Positions 9,074 through 17,780 of a stretch of DNA of 64,000 nucleotides are shown piece after piece. How positions within the stretch are numbered: the stretch's first letter is position 1; the number at the start of each line of letters is the position of its first letter. The notes beneath the pieces are model-generated. The model saw only the letters and a list, made by a program, of their open reading frames with translations, did not search any database and was not told where the DNA came from. The position numbers were made by a program, and so were the translations under genes. The stretch is from an uncultured Fusobacteriaceae bacterium (GTDB lineage: Bacteria > Fusobacteriota > Fusobacteriia > Fusobacteriales > Fusobacteriaceae). Location of the stretch: NCBI GenBank assembly GCA_947038515.1, contig CAMQWJ010000005.1, positions 58,719 to 122,718 on the forward strand, in the 5' to 3' direction.

Positions 9074-10777
9074 ATGAAAGTTTCAGATTATATAGTGAAA
9101 TTTTTTGAAGAGAAAGATGTGAAAATAATATTTGGTTATATAGGTGGAATGATAACTCATTTAACAGACTCAATATACCTAAATGAAAATATGAAGTTTA
9201 TTCAAGTATATCACGAGCAGACAGCTGCAATAGCAGCAGAGGGATATGCAAGAGAAACAGGAAATGTAGGAGTTGCAATCTCCACCAGTGGACCAGGAGC
9301 AACAAATATGGTTACAGGGATAGCAAATGCATATTTTGATTCGATACCAGTAATATATATAACAGGGCAAGTAAATACATATGAATATAAGTATGATAAA
9401 CCAATAAGACAGCAGGGGTTTCAAGAAACTGATATAATTAGTATAGTAAAACCAATTACAAAATATGCAAAATTGGTTGATAATGAAAATGAAATAAAAT
9501 ATGAATTAGAGAAAGCTTATAAAATAGCATTAGAAGGAAGAAAAGGACCTGTAGTATTGGATATTCCTATGAATATTCAAAGAGCAGAAATTGAAATAGA
9601 TAAAATACCTTCTTTTAATGAAAAAGAAGAAAAAATAAATCCAATTGACTGGACTCCTATATTAAAACTTATAGAAAAGTCTGAAAAACCAATTATATTG
9701 GCAGGAGCTGGTCTAATTAGTGATGGGGCACAAGAATTATTAAAAAAATTAGTGGATAAAACTAACATTCCAGTAGTTAATTCTCTCATGGGAAAAGGAT
9801 GTTTTTCTGATGAAAGAGCAGAATGTATAGGAATGATAGGAAGTTATGGAAATCGTTGTGCTAATATGCTTGTTCCAGAATCTGATTTGTTAATTGCTCT
9901 AGGAACAAGATTAGATACAAGACAAACTGGAAATATTTTAGAAGGTTTTCTACCAAATGGAAAAATTATTCATGTGAATATAGATGAAATAGAGTTAGAT
10001 AATCATAGATTAGAAAATAGAATAAAAGTTAAGACTTCTGTTAAAGAATTTTTAACTTTTATAGAAAATAAAATAAAATATAGGGTGACTAAAGAGTGGG
10101 AAAATAGATATACTAATTTGAAAGAAATGTATAGTCAAGAAAAAGAGATAGAAAAAAATATAGAAAACAAAATTCCTTATAGAATAATGGAAATATTGAG
10201 TGAATATTCTAAAAGAGGAGATATTTTCACTGCTGATATAGGACAAAATCAAATGTGGAGTGCTCAGCATCTTAAAATGAAAGAAAAACAAAAATATTAT
10301 ACAAGTGGTGGATTAGCTCCTATGGGTTATTCTCTTCCTGCTTCAGTAGGAGCAGCATTTGCTAACCCATCACAGAACATATTTTCTATTAATGGAGATG
10401 GTGGTTTTCATATGGCATTACAGTCTCTAATGTTAATTTCACAGTATAATTTACCAATAAAAGTAATAGTATTAAACAATAATGCTCTAGGGATGATTAC
10501 ACAATTTCAAGAGCTATATTTTGACAAAAGAACGGTTGGAACAACAGCAGAGGGTGGATATTTAGTTCCAGAAATTCAAAAAATTTCAGAAGCATATAAT
10601 TTAAAATATTTTAAAATAACAAAAGAAAATATAGATGATAAAAAATATATGGATGAAGTGTTTTCCGTTAGAAATGGAATAATAGAATTTCTTATTGAAG
10701 GTGAAACTAAAGTTTTTCCAAAGTTAGAATATAATCAACCTATTAATAGAACGAGCCCTTTATTAGAAAAATATTAG
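9074..10777 (+). CDS. yerE: ThDP-dependent acetolactate-synthase-like enzyme, YerE-type two-carbon transferase candidate
   Basis: The 567-residue protein has the full acetohydroxyacid synthase layout. The N-terminal PYR domain contains catalytic Glu48 in YHEQTAAIAAEGYAR. A central FAD/NAD-like domain follows from about 195 to 330. The C-terminal PP domain holds the ThDP-Mg motif GDGGFHM near 441 with NNNALGM about 27 residues later. YerE of Yersinia pseudotuberculosis has this architecture and moves an acetyl unit from pyruvate to CDP-3,6-dideoxy-4-hexulose. Position directly after rfbH-F-G and an SDR is the main reason to prefer that over branched-chain amino acid synthesis; no ilvN, ilvC or ilvD is nearby. 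The RBS is AAGGAGAA. Confidence 0.75.
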   Translation: MKVSDYIVKFFEEKDVKIIFGYIGGMITHLTDSIYLNENMKFIQVYHEQTAAIAAEGYARETGNVGVAISTSGPGATNMVTGIANAYFDSIPVIYITGQVNTYEYKYDKPIRQQGFQETDIISIVKPITKYAKLVDNENEIKYELEKAYKIALEGRKGPVVLDIPMNIQRAEIEIDKIPSFNEKEEKINPIDWTPILKLIEKSEKPIILAGAGLISDGAQELLKKLVDKTNIPVVNSLMGKGCFSDERAECIGMIGSYGNRCANMLVPESDLLIALGTRLDTRQTGNILEGFLPNGKIIHVNIDEIELDNHRLENRIKVKTSVKEFLTFIENKIKYRVTKEWENRYTNLKEMYSQEKEIEKNIENKIPYRIMEILSEYSKRGDIFTADIGQNQMWSAQHLKMKEKQKYYTSGGLAPMGYSLPASVGAAFANPSQNIFSINGDGGFHMALQSLMLISQYNLPIKVIVLNNNALGMITQFQELYFDKRTVGTTAEGGYLVPEIQKISEAYNLKYFKITKENIDDKKYMDEVFSVRNGIIEFLIEGETKVFPKLEYNQPINRTSPLLEKY

Positions 10778-10788
10778 GAGAGTATAAA

Positions 10789-12117
10789 TTGAGTAATAGT
10801 ATTATAAAAAAAATTAAAGAATTAAAAAAAAGTAATTTAGGGATAAATATTTTTTCAGGGTTCTTATTTAAAGGATTATCCATAATACTGAATTTTTTAA
10901 GTGTTCCACTAACATTGAAATATTTAGGGAGTGAATATTATGGATTATGGATTTTAATTATTTCTATAACAAATTGGATTTATACTTTTGATATTGGGAT
11001 AGGGAGTGGATTAAAAAATAAAATTGCAGAAGGGATTGCTAAAAAAGATAGTTCAAAAATCAAAGAAAATATATCAGTAGGGTATATAGGAGTAAGTGGT
11101 ATAGCAATATTATTTTATATATGTAGTTTTTTTACTTTAAAAATATTTGATGTATCTAAATTATTGAATATAAATTTTTTAAGTAATTTAGAGTTAAATA
11201 AAATCATTATGATAAATATATTATTTGTCTGTTTAAATTTTGTTTTTTCTTTGTGTAATAATATATTTTATGGAACACAAAAAGCATATTTAGTTTCAAT
11301 AAATAGTAGTTTATCACAATTGTTAAACATATTTTTTATAGTGGTATTGATAAAAATAGAAAAAACTTCAATAGTAACGTTTAGTATATTTTATGGAATT
11401 TCAATTTTATTATCCCATTTAATACTAACTATGATATATTTTTATGGAAATAAGGAGATATCAATTTCTCTGAATGGAGTATCGATAAAAAAAGTTAAAA
11501 ATTTATTACATTTAGGTGGAAAAATATTTATTGTTCAAATATGTGGGCTAATTATATTTTCTACAGACAATTTTATAATATCAAAGTTTTTAGGGATGGA
11601 TAGTGTTGCAGAATATAATTTAGTGAATAAATTTTTTGGGATTCCTATATTATTATTAAGTTTAATATTAGCACCAATATGGCCAGCAATAACTAAAGCT
11701 TATCATGAAAAAAATAAAGTTTGGATAGAAAATTTATTAAAAAAAATGAAAAAATTATTTATTTTTATGATAGGTATTACTCTGATATTAGTTATTGTAG
11801 GTAAAAAATTTATTTTTATGTGGACACTAGAAAAAATTAACCCAAATTTTGGATTAATTTTAACTTGTGGGATAGCTATATTATTAACTGGATATAGTAG
11901 TATCTATTCGACCCCACTATTTGCAATAAAAACAGATTTTAAATTGGTGTTTTTATCAATATTTCAAGCTATATTAAATATAGTTTTATCATATGTATTT
12001 ATAAAATATTTTAAATTAGGCTCAACAGGTGTAATTTTAGCCACATGTTTTTGCATGGCTACAAATATATTCTTATTACCAAAATGGTTAAATCAAAGAT
12101 TGGAAAAATTAAAATAA
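10789..12117 (+). CDS. Wzx-type polysaccharide flippase (MOP superfamily)
   Basis: A 442-residue membrane protein with about twelve to fourteen hydrophobic spans and the KYLGSEYYGLWIL segment typical of the first loop in polysaccharide-synthase-type MOP transporters. It would flip the undecaprenyl-linked repeat unit across the inner membrane for the polymerase near the start of the window. The start is TTG at 10789, with AGGAGAG 6 bases upstream; no in-frame ATG lies near. It separates the CDP-sugar module from the dTDP-rhamnose module and is more A+T-rich than both. Confidence 0.85.
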   Translation: MSNSIIKKIKELKKSNLGINIFSGFLFKGLSIILNFLSVPLTLKYLGSEYYGLWILIISITNWIYTFDIGIGSGLKNKIAEGIAKKDSSKIKENISVGYIGVSGIAILFYICSFFTLKIFDVSKLLNINFLSNLELNKIIMINILFVCLNFVFSLCNNIFYGTQKAYLVSINSSLSQLLNIFFIVVLIKIEKTSIVTFSIFYGISILLSHLILTMIYFYGNKEISISLNGVSIKKVKNLLHLGGKIFIVQICGLIIFSTDNFIISKFLGMDSVAEYNLVNKFFGIPILLLSLILAPIWPAITKAYHEKNKVWIENLLKKMKKLFIFMIGITLILVIVGKKFIFMWTLEKINPNFGLILTCGIAILLTGYSSIYSTPLFAIKTDFKLVFLSIFQAILNIVLSYVFIKYFKLGSTGVILATCFCMATNIFLLPKWLNQRLEKLK

Positions 12118-12129
12118 GGAGATAAAATT

Positions 12130-12999
12130 ATGAAAGGAATTATATTAGCAGGAGGGTCAGGGACTCGTCTTTACCCAGTTACTAAAGCAATAAGTAAGCA
12201 AATAACACCAATTTACGATAAACCAATGATTTATTACCCAATATCTGTTCTTATGTTAGCAGGAATAAAAGAAATTTTAATTATTTCTACACCAGAAGAT
12301 ATTTCTACTTTTGAAAAACTTTTAGGAACAGGAGAAGATTTTGGAGTAAACTTTAAATATGCAATACAAGAAAAACCTGAGGGCTTAGCTCAGGCTTTTC
12401 ATATAGCAGATGATATTGGTTTTATAAAAAATGAATCTTGTGCTCTAGTACTAGGAGATAATATTTTTTATGGACATGGTTTCACTGGTATGTTGAAAGA
12501 AGCAGTTGAAAGAAGTTCAGGGGCAACAATATTTGGATATTATGTAAATGATCCAAAGTCTTTTGGAGTAGTTGAATTTGATGAAAATGGAAAAGCTATT
12601 TCATTAGAAGAAAAACCAAATGAGCCAAAATCAAATTATGCAATTCCTGGGTTATATTTTTATGATTCTACAGTTGTAGAGAAATCAAGAAAAGTAAAGC
12701 CTTCACATAGAGGAGAGTTAGAGATAACAGCTTTGAATGAAATGTACTTAAATGAAGGAACTTTAAATGTAATTTCTTTAGGAAGAGGAATGGCTTGGCT
12801 TGATACAGGAACTCATGATGGACTATTAGAAGCATCAAACTTTGTAAAAACTGTTCAAAATAGACAGGGAGTAATGATATCTTGTTTAGAAGAAATAGCA
12901 TATTTAAATGGTTGGATAGATAAAACAAAAATTTTAGAACTTGCAAAACCATTATCTAAATCACATTATGGCGAATATTTAGAAAACTTGGTAAAATAA
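12130..12999 (+). CDS. rfbA: Glucose-1-phosphate thymidylyltransferase
   Basis: It catalyses the first dTDP-rhamnose step, dTTP + glucose-1-phosphate to dTDP-glucose. The 289 residues are standard for RmlA. Motifs are [13 protein letters not shown] at the N-terminus, the [15 protein letters not shown] block, [13 protein letters not shown] and [10 protein letters not shown] near the C-terminus. An AAGGAGAT ribosome site precedes the ATG. The gene opens the rhamnose module in the order A-(CD)-B, all co-directional and nearly contiguous. Confidence 0.97.
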   Translation: MKGIILAGGSGTRLYPVTKAISKQITPIYDKPMIYYPISVLMLAGIKEILIISTPEDISTFEKLLGTGEDFGVNFKYAIQEKPEGLAQAFHIADDIGFIKNESCALVLGDNIFYGHGFTGMLKEAVERSSGATIFGYYVNDPKSFGVVEFDENGKAISLEEKPNEPKSNYAIPGLYFYDSTVVEKSRKVKPSHRGELEITALNEMYLNEGTLNVISLGRGMAWLDTGTHDGLLEASNFVKTVQNRQGVMISCLEEIAYLNGWIDKTKILELAKPLSKSHYGEYLENLVK

Positions 13000-13008
13000 G
13001 AGGAGAAG

Positions 13009-14442
13009 ATGATGGGGAAATTTAAAAAAATAGAAACTGGAATATCTGATCTTTTTATACTAGAACCAACTGTTTTTGGAGATGAAAGAGGATTTTTTTT
13101 AGAAACATATAGTGAAAGAGAGTTTTCTGATATAGGGATAAAAGATATCTTTGTACAAGATAATCATTCTAAGTCTAAGAAAGGTGTCTTAAGAGGACTT
13201 CACTTTCAAACGAAACACTCACAAGGTAAATTGGTTAGAGTTACCTCAGGAGCAGTTTGGGACGTTGCAGTGGACATCAGAAAAGGTAGTCCAACCTATG
13301 GGAAACATTTTGCTCTAGAGTTATCTAGTACAAATAAAAAAATATTCTTTATTCCACCTGGTTTTGCCCATGGTTTTCTAACACTGGAAGATAATACTGA
13401 ATTTCAATATAAGTGTACAGATTTATATTATCCAGAATATGATTCAGGGATATTGTGGAATGATGAAGATATTGCTGTAGAATGGCCTTTTTCTAAGTAT
13501 GATTTATCATTAGATAGTATTTCACTTTCAGATAAAGATAAGGTACAACAATCATTTAAGGAGTATACTGAAAAATATCAAGGGGAATATGTATTAATAA
13601 CTGGAGCAAATGGACAGTTAGGACATGATTTTCAAAAACTATTTGATAACTTAAATGTAAAATATATGGCAACAGATTATAATAATTTAGATATTACAAA
13701 TGAAACAAAAGTTAGAGAATTAATATCACAGGAGAATTTCACACAGCTAATTAATTGTGCCGCTTATAACAATGTGGATAAAGCAGAGGAAGAAAAAGAA
13801 AAATGTTTTCAACTAAATGCGTATACACCTGAAACATTAGCTAAAATATGTAAAGAAAAAAATATAATATTTACAACATACTCTACAGATTTTGTTTTTA
13901 ATGGAGAAAAAAACTCACCATATACCGAAGAAGATAAAACTACTCCACTTTCTGTTTATTCAGAAGCGAAATCTTTAGGAGAAAAACTAGTATTGGGAGT
14001 TAATGGAAAGAATTTTGTGATAAGAACATCATGGGTTTTTGGAATAGCTAACAATAACTTTAATAAACAAGTAATTAATTGGTCTAAAGGAAAAGACACT
14101 TTAAAAATAGTAGATGATCAAACTTCAGTTCCTACATATTCTAAGGATTTAGCAGAATATTCATGGGCTCTTATTCAAAGTGATAAATTTGGACTATATA
14201 ATTTATCTAATGAGGGAGAGGCAAGTAAATTTGACCAAGCTCAATATTTATTGAAAAAAATAGGTTGGAAAGGGACTCTAACAAGAGGGAAAAGTTCAGA
14301 TTTTATTCTTCCAGCTAAGAGAGCAGAATATTCAAAACTTTCTTCTGAAAAAGCAGAAAAAGTTATAGGAAAAAGAATGCCTTATTGGAAAAATGCAATA
14401 GATAGATTTTTAGAAGAGATGAAAGAGGAGGGTGAAATATAA
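13009..14442 (+). CDS. rfbCD: Fused dTDP-4-dehydrorhamnose 3,5-epimerase / dTDP-4-dehydrorhamnose reductase
   Basis: One 477-residue frame carries two enzymes that are usually separate. Residues about 5-185 are a complete RmlC cupin, with FFLETYSEREF, the VLRGLHFQ active-site His block, WDVAVDIRKGSPTYG and FIPPGFAHGF. Residues about 195-475 are an RmlD SDR, with ITGANGQLGHDF, NCAAYNNVDKAE, YSTDFVFNG, YSEAKSLGE (Tyr-x3-Lys) and RTSWVFG. The linker is about ten residues and there is no stop or frame jump, so this is a true fusion. It would carry out epimerisation and reduction to dTDP-L-rhamnose in sequence. The gene starts with tandem ATGs at 13009 and 13012. Its stop overlaps the rfbB start by one base. 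Confidence 0.95.
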   Translation: MMGKFKKIETGISDLFILEPTVFGDERGFFLETYSEREFSDIGIKDIFVQDNHSKSKKGVLRGLHFQTKHSQGKLVRVTSGAVWDVAVDIRKGSPTYGKHFALELSSTNKKIFFIPPGFAHGFLTLEDNTEFQYKCTDLYYPEYDSGILWNDEDIAVEWPFSKYDLSLDSISLSDKDKVQQSFKEYTEKYQGEYVLITGANGQLGHDFQKLFDNLNVKYMATDYNNLDITNETKVRELISQENFTQLINCAAYNNVDKAEEEKEKCFQLNAYTPETLAKICKEKNIIFTTYSTDFVFNGEKNSPYTEEDKTTPLSVYSEAKSLGEKLVLGVNGKNFVIRTSWVFGIANNNFNKQVINWSKGKDTLKIVDDQTSVPTYSKDLAEYSWALIQSDKFGLYNLSNEGEASKFDQAQYLLKKIGWKGTLTRGKSSDFILPAKRAEYSKLSSEKAEKVIGKRMPYWKNAIDRFLEEMKEEGEI

Positions 14443-15635
14443 TGAAAAGATATTTAGTAACAGGTGGAGCAGGATTTATTGGGGCAAATTTTTTAAAATA
14501 TATGCTGAAAAAATATTCAGAAATTGAAATAATAGTTTTAGATTCTTTGACTTATGCAGGGAATTTAGGAACAATTAAAGAGGAATTAAAAGATAAGAGA
14601 GTGGAGTTTTATAAAGGTGATATAAGAAATAAAGAGTTAGTTGAAAATATTTTTATGAAATATGATATAGATTTTGTTGTAAATTTTGCTGCTGAATCTC
14701 ATGTGGATAGAAGTATAGCACATCCACAGATATTTTTAGAGACTAATATACTTGGAACACAAAACTTATTAGAAGTGGCTAAAAATTTCTGGACTGTAGG
14801 AAAAGATGAAAAGGGATACCCTATATATAAAAAAGATAAAAAATTCCTTCATGTTTCAACTGATGAAGTATATGGAAGTTTAGCTAAAGATTACAGTATA
14901 CCAGAGGATTTAATCTTATCAGAAAAAGTAAAAAAAGTAGTTGAAGGAAGAGACCATTTAAAGACTTATGGTGCAAATATGTTTACAGAGAATACACCAT
15001 TAGACCCAAGAAGTCCATACTCAGCTTCAAAAACTTCATCTGATATGATTGTAGTAGCTTATGGAGAAACATACCATATGCCATATAATATAACAAGATG
15101 TTCTAATAATTACGGTGCATACCAATTTCCAGAAAAATTGATACCTTTAATAATAAAAAATATATTATCAGGGGTTAAATTACCAGTTTATGGAAAAGGT
15201 GACAATGTAAGAGATTGGTTATATGTTGATGACCATTGTAAGGGAATAGATATGGTAATAAATGCAGGTAGAGAAAATGAAGTATATAATATTGGTGGTT
15301 TTAATGAGGAAGAAAATATAAACATAGTGAAACTAACAATTGATAAAATTTCAAAAATAATGAAAGAGGAACCTCAATATAGAAAGATGTTAAAAACAGA
15401 TATTGAGAATATAAACTATGATTTAATAACTTATGTGGCAGATAGACTAGGTCACGATGCAAGATATGCAATAGACCCAACAAAAATAACAACAGAATTG
15501 GGATGGTATCCAGAAACTTCTTTTGAAGTTGGAATAGAAAAAACTATTAGATGGTATTTAGATAATCAAACTTGGGTAGAGGAAGTAACAAGTGGAGAGT
15601 ATCAAAAATATTATGAAGAAATGTATAAAAAATAA
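14442..15635 (+). CDS. rfbB: dTDP-glucose 4,6-dehydratase
   Basis: It produces dTDP-4-keto-6-deoxyglucose for the fused RfbCD protein. Marks of the family are VTGGAGFIGANFLKYM (NAD loop), NFAAESHVDRSI, the HVSTDEVYGSL active site (Thr-Asp-Glu), YSASKTSSDM (catalytic Tyr-x3-Lys) and RCSNNYGAYQFPEKLIPL. At 397 residues it is about 40 longer than enteric RmlB. The extra length lies in an insert after VYGSL and a longer C-terminal half. It is the last gene of the polysaccharide operon, followed 16 bases later by a strong terminator hairpin. Confidence 0.96.
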   Translation: MKRYLVTGGAGFIGANFLKYMLKKYSEIEIIVLDSLTYAGNLGTIKEELKDKRVEFYKGDIRNKELVENIFMKYDIDFVVNFAAESHVDRSIAHPQIFLETNILGTQNLLEVAKNFWTVGKDEKGYPIYKKDKKFLHVSTDEVYGSLAKDYSIPEDLILSEKVKKVVEGRDHLKTYGANMFTENTPLDPRSPYSASKTSSDMIVVAYGETYHMPYNITRCSNNYGAYQFPEKLIPLIIKNILSGVKLPVYGKGDNVRDWLYVDDHCKGIDMVINAGRENEVYNIGGFNEEENINIVKLTIDKISKIMKEEPQYRKMLKTDIENINYDLITYVADRLGHDARYAIDPTKITTELGWYPETSFEVGIEKTIRWYLDNQTWVEEVTSGEYQKYYEEMYKK

Positions 15636-15651
15636 ATAAAATATTTAAATA

Positions 15652-15710
15652 GGGAGTGTTTCAGTTTTATGTAAAATAAAACTTGAACACTCCCTTATCT
15701 TTTTATTTTT
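15652..15710. terminator. Terminator closing the polysaccharide locus (bidirectional)
   Basis: GGGAGTGTT at 15652-15660 pairs perfectly with AACACTCCC at 15686-15694, and an inner GTTTTAT/ATAAAAC stem extends it. A T-rich run follows on the plus side, and an A/T-rich flank would serve the convergent gene from the other strand. It ends the rfb transcript. Confidence 0.85.
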
Positions 15711-16191
15711 TTATTCTATCTTTTTCCCTTTTAATTAAAGCTGCCTCATAAGGACAAACCATAATATCAATAACAGAAGCAACTTTAACAACAGTTCTAA
15801 TCATGGGTCCATGTTTAGGATTTTTTTCTTGAAGAGGAAAAAGTTGATTTTTAGATATTTTCTTTTGAATTAAATCAACTGATACTCCAAGATATTCTGC
15901 AATTGCTCTAGGAGTTGCATTAGTTCCTAGAGCCAAGGGAGCATTCTTTTTCCAATCTTCTTTGAAATTTAAATTAGATGCAGTATTTGAAAGAACAAAA
16001 TAAAGCTCGCTACTTTTAATAATAATTCTATTCCCTATTTTTACACAAGATAAAAATTCTTCATCAATAAGAGAATAACAAGTGGTAAGACTAAAAGGTT
16101 TTCTTTTGGAAACCATATTACAAAATAATTTTGCTGAAGTATAGACCCCTAAATCCAAAATAGCTTTTTCACACCATTGTTCTAAAATCAT
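15703..16191 (-). CDS. Unrecognised 162-residue protein, possible DNA-binding
   Basis: I do not recognise this family. The segment around residues 93-115 (TPRAIAEYLGVSVDLIQKKI) looks like a helix-turn-helix, and residues 30-65 (FSLTTCYSLIDEEFLSCV...) resemble a winged-helix or excisionase-like unit. There is no signal peptide or membrane span. A strong site, GAGGAGGA, sits 6 bases before the ATG at 16191, and a TATAAT-like box lies about 40 bases upstream on the same strand. The gene stands alone, convergent with the rfb operon and divergent from the next gene, as small phage- or plasmid-derived regulators often do. A regulatory role is inference. Confidence 0.55.
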   Translation of the reverse strand: MILEQWCEKAILDLGVYTSAKLFCNMVSKRKPFSLTTCYSLIDEEFLSCVKIGNRIIIKSSELYFVLSNTASNLNFKEDWKKNAPLALGTNATPRAIAEYLGVSVDLIQKKISKNQLFPLQEKNPKHGPMIRTVVKVASVIDIMVCPYEAALIKREKDRIKK

Positions 16192-16278
16192 AGTATTCCT
16201 CCTCTGTTATTGTGTAATGAATACTTGTATTATAGCTTATAAATAAAAAAAATGTGTGTGAAGTAGCGAGAGTAAAGT

Positions 16279-16307
16279 TTGAGAGCATAGAAAATTAAAA
16301 GTATTAT
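16279..16307 (+). promoter_or_regulatory. Sigma-70-type promoter for the 99-residue orphan gene
   Basis: TTGAGA at 16279-16284 and TATTAT at 16302-16307 are separated by exactly 17 bases. Transcription would begin near 16314, leaving a leader of about 73 bases before the ATG at 16387. Confidence 0.6.
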
Positions 16308-16309
16308 GG

Positions 16310-16359
16310 TAAGATACATTATCAGCTGAAAGGGACATTGAATATGTCAAGTTATCTTA
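16310..16359 (+). promoter_or_regulatory. Structured 5' leader of the 99-residue gene
   Basis: TAAGATA at 16310-16316 can pair with TATCTTA at 16353-16359. It encloses an inner hairpin, GACAT-TGAAT-ATGTC, at 16334-16348. The structure starts almost at the predicted transcription start and ends about 15 bases before the AAAGGAGA ribosome site, so it could influence stability or initiation. No known riboswitch class is recognised. Confidence 0.35.
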
Positions 16360-16386
16360 TTTTAAATGTATTAAAAGGAGAGCAAA

Positions 16387-16686
16387 ATGGATTTAGAAAG
16401 TAAAAAAATAATAATTACGGCAATGATTGAAAAATTAACAAAAAGTAACAAAAGAGAATTAGGTTTAAAAAAAGAGTTAGCAGATGATAATTTGACATTT
16501 TTAAAAGTAACTGAGATGTCAGATAATTCAGCAGAATTACCAGTAGACTGTGGATATGAAAATTATCCTGAGTGGTTAGAGGGAATAGAAAAAGAAATTA
16601 ATACTGGAATAGGTTCTTTAGCTAAAGTTGATGAACAAAAAATAGAAGTGGAGGCTTTGCAATATTATATAGATAATATTGCGTAG
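16387..16686 (+). CDS. Unrecognised small acidic protein, 99 residues
   Basis: The reading frame is well supported by a site AAAGGAGAGC 4-5 bases before ATG and by a good upstream promoter. The product is soluble and acidic, with no signal peptide or membrane span. It is predicted mostly helical at both ends around a more hydrophilic middle containing a single Cys (PVDCGYENYPEWLEG). I do not recognise a family. It is not in an operon; the next feature downstream is a hairpin at 16801. Confidence 0.6.
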   Translation: MDLESKKIIITAMIEKLTKSNKRELGLKKELADDNLTFLKVTEMSDNSAELPVDCGYENYPEWLEGIEKEINTGIGSLAKVDEQKIEVEALQYYIDNIA

Positions 16687-16800
16687 TAATGAAACTTATA
16701 TTTCTTATTCTGGAATTGCTAATCAGTGCTATAGAGACCTGGAGAAATAGAAAATAAAATTTTTAAATTAGTAAAGTGGACAATTAAATAAAAGAATATT

Positions 16801-16852
16801 TTAAGGGATCTTAATTCTGTATATTACAGGAGTAAGGTCCCTTAATTTTGTT
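16801..16852 (+). terminator. Strong hairpin, probable terminator
   Basis: TTAAGGGATCTTA at 16801-16813 pairs with TAAGGTCCCTTAA at 16833-16845 (13 bp with one G-T), with an inner CTGTA/TACAG stem. A short T-rich tail (TTTTGTTC) follows. It lies 115 bases after the orphan gene and is the first termination signal for that transcript. Confidence 0.6.
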
Positions 16853-17086
16853 CTAAAGGTTGTGAAAATTAGATAGAATATACTTTTTAATGCTAAAATG
16901 GTATAATAATATTAAGAGAAAACCTTGACTTTAAACCATTAGAAACTTGAACTTTTGGAAGTCAATTTTTAAGAGAGCAATGATTACTAAGCTTTCTATG
17001 GAGCCTATATAGAATATGAGAAAAATAGAGTGTTCTACTATTAGTTATAAGAGTTTTTAAAATAGAAAATTTACTTCTATTAATTT

Positions 17087-17119
17087 ATATGGGTAAAAAA
17101 GTAAAAAAAATACCCATAT
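17087..17119. repeat. Inverted repeat with A-rich loop
   Basis: ATATGGGTA at 17087-17095 and TACCCATAT at 17111-17119 are exact inverted copies around a 15-base A-rich loop. It lies about 60 bases past the stop of the minus-strand oxidoreductase. It could be a protein-binding palindrome or an imperfect terminator, as the U-run falls in the loop rather than after the stem. Confidence 0.5.
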
Positions 17120-17178
17120 TAAAATGATAAGAGGAGATATTTTGGAAGCAAAATGGATAATATATAAGAAATAAAATT

Positions 17179-17724
17179 TTAAACTAAATATTGTGAGATG
17201 TTTGAAAGTTGTTCAGTTGCACCTTCTAATTTTGGTAAATCATTGATTTCACGAGCTGAGAATGATAAATCAAATATTTTTTCCCACCCTAAAAATTCAT
17301 TGATACAATCAAACTGATCACTAATTAAAGAATATTGTCTATTAGTTATATCACTAGCACCTATTGTTACAATCCCAATCTTTTTCGTTTTCGCTTTAAG
17401 TTTTGATTGCACTGAATAAAACTTGTCAATAACAGCTTTTAATTGAGAAGGAACTCCCCACCAATATACAGGTGCTAAAAAAACAATGGCATCTGCATCT
17501 ACAATTTTATTCAAAATATCTTGTGTATCATCTTTAATTACACATATTTCACTATTTGTACGACAACTATCACAAGCGACGCAACCACTAACTTTTAAGT
17601 TAGTAACGTTTACTGATTCTACAGAATGAGTTGTATTAAGTTCTATACTTTTCTTTATTTGTTCAGTGGCATATGCTGTATTTCCATTGTGTCTAGGACT
17701 ACTGTTTAATAATAAGATTTTCAT
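17179..17724 (-). CDS. Flavodoxin-fold NAD(P)H-dependent oxidoreductase
   Basis: The 181-residue protein has the FMN-phosphate loop NSSPRHNGNT at residues 7-16 and the APVYWWGVPSQLKAVIDKFY segment near residues 84-103 that defines the NADPH-dependent FMN reductase/flavodoxin-like family. Residues 47-54, GCVACDSC, give a C-x2-C-x2-C cluster often present in iron-sulfur flavoprotein-like members. It probably reduces quinones, flavins or nitro-type electrophiles in the cytosol. It is transcribed divergently from an HxlR regulator, a frequent pairing in which the regulator represses the oxidoreductase until an electrophile or oxidant is present. Confidence 0.85.
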   Translation of the reverse strand: MKILLLNSSPRHNGNTAYATEQIKKSIELNTTHSVESVNVTNLKVSGCVACDSCRTNSEICVIKDDTQDILNKIVDADAIVFLAPVYWWGVPSQLKAVIDKFYSVQSKLKAKTKKIGIVTIGASDITNRQYSLISDQFDCINEFLGWEKIFDLSFSAREINDLPKLEGATEQLSNISQYLV

Positions 17725-17780
17725 ATTCTTGTTCCTCCATAAATTTATTTGGTTACCATATTATTGACTTTTTTATTATT

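Larger units (their letters stand above)
16687..17178. other. Gene-poor gap with two hairpins
   Basis: Over 490 bases no convincing reading frame is seen on either strand. It contains a strong inverted repeat at 16801-16845 and another at 17087-17119. The rest is A+T-rich with scattered stops, as expected for decayed coding sequence, but no recognisable protein remnant could be read. Confidence 0.5.

Noticed and set aside
9074..10777. Reading the ThDP enzyme as ordinary acetolactate synthase (ilvB)
   Set aside because: No ilvN/C/D neighbours and a complete CDP-dideoxyhexose module beside it; kept as the less likely alternative.
13009..14442. Fused RfbCD as a sequencing frameshift artefact
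   Set aside because: Both domains are complete and in one frame with no stop between them.
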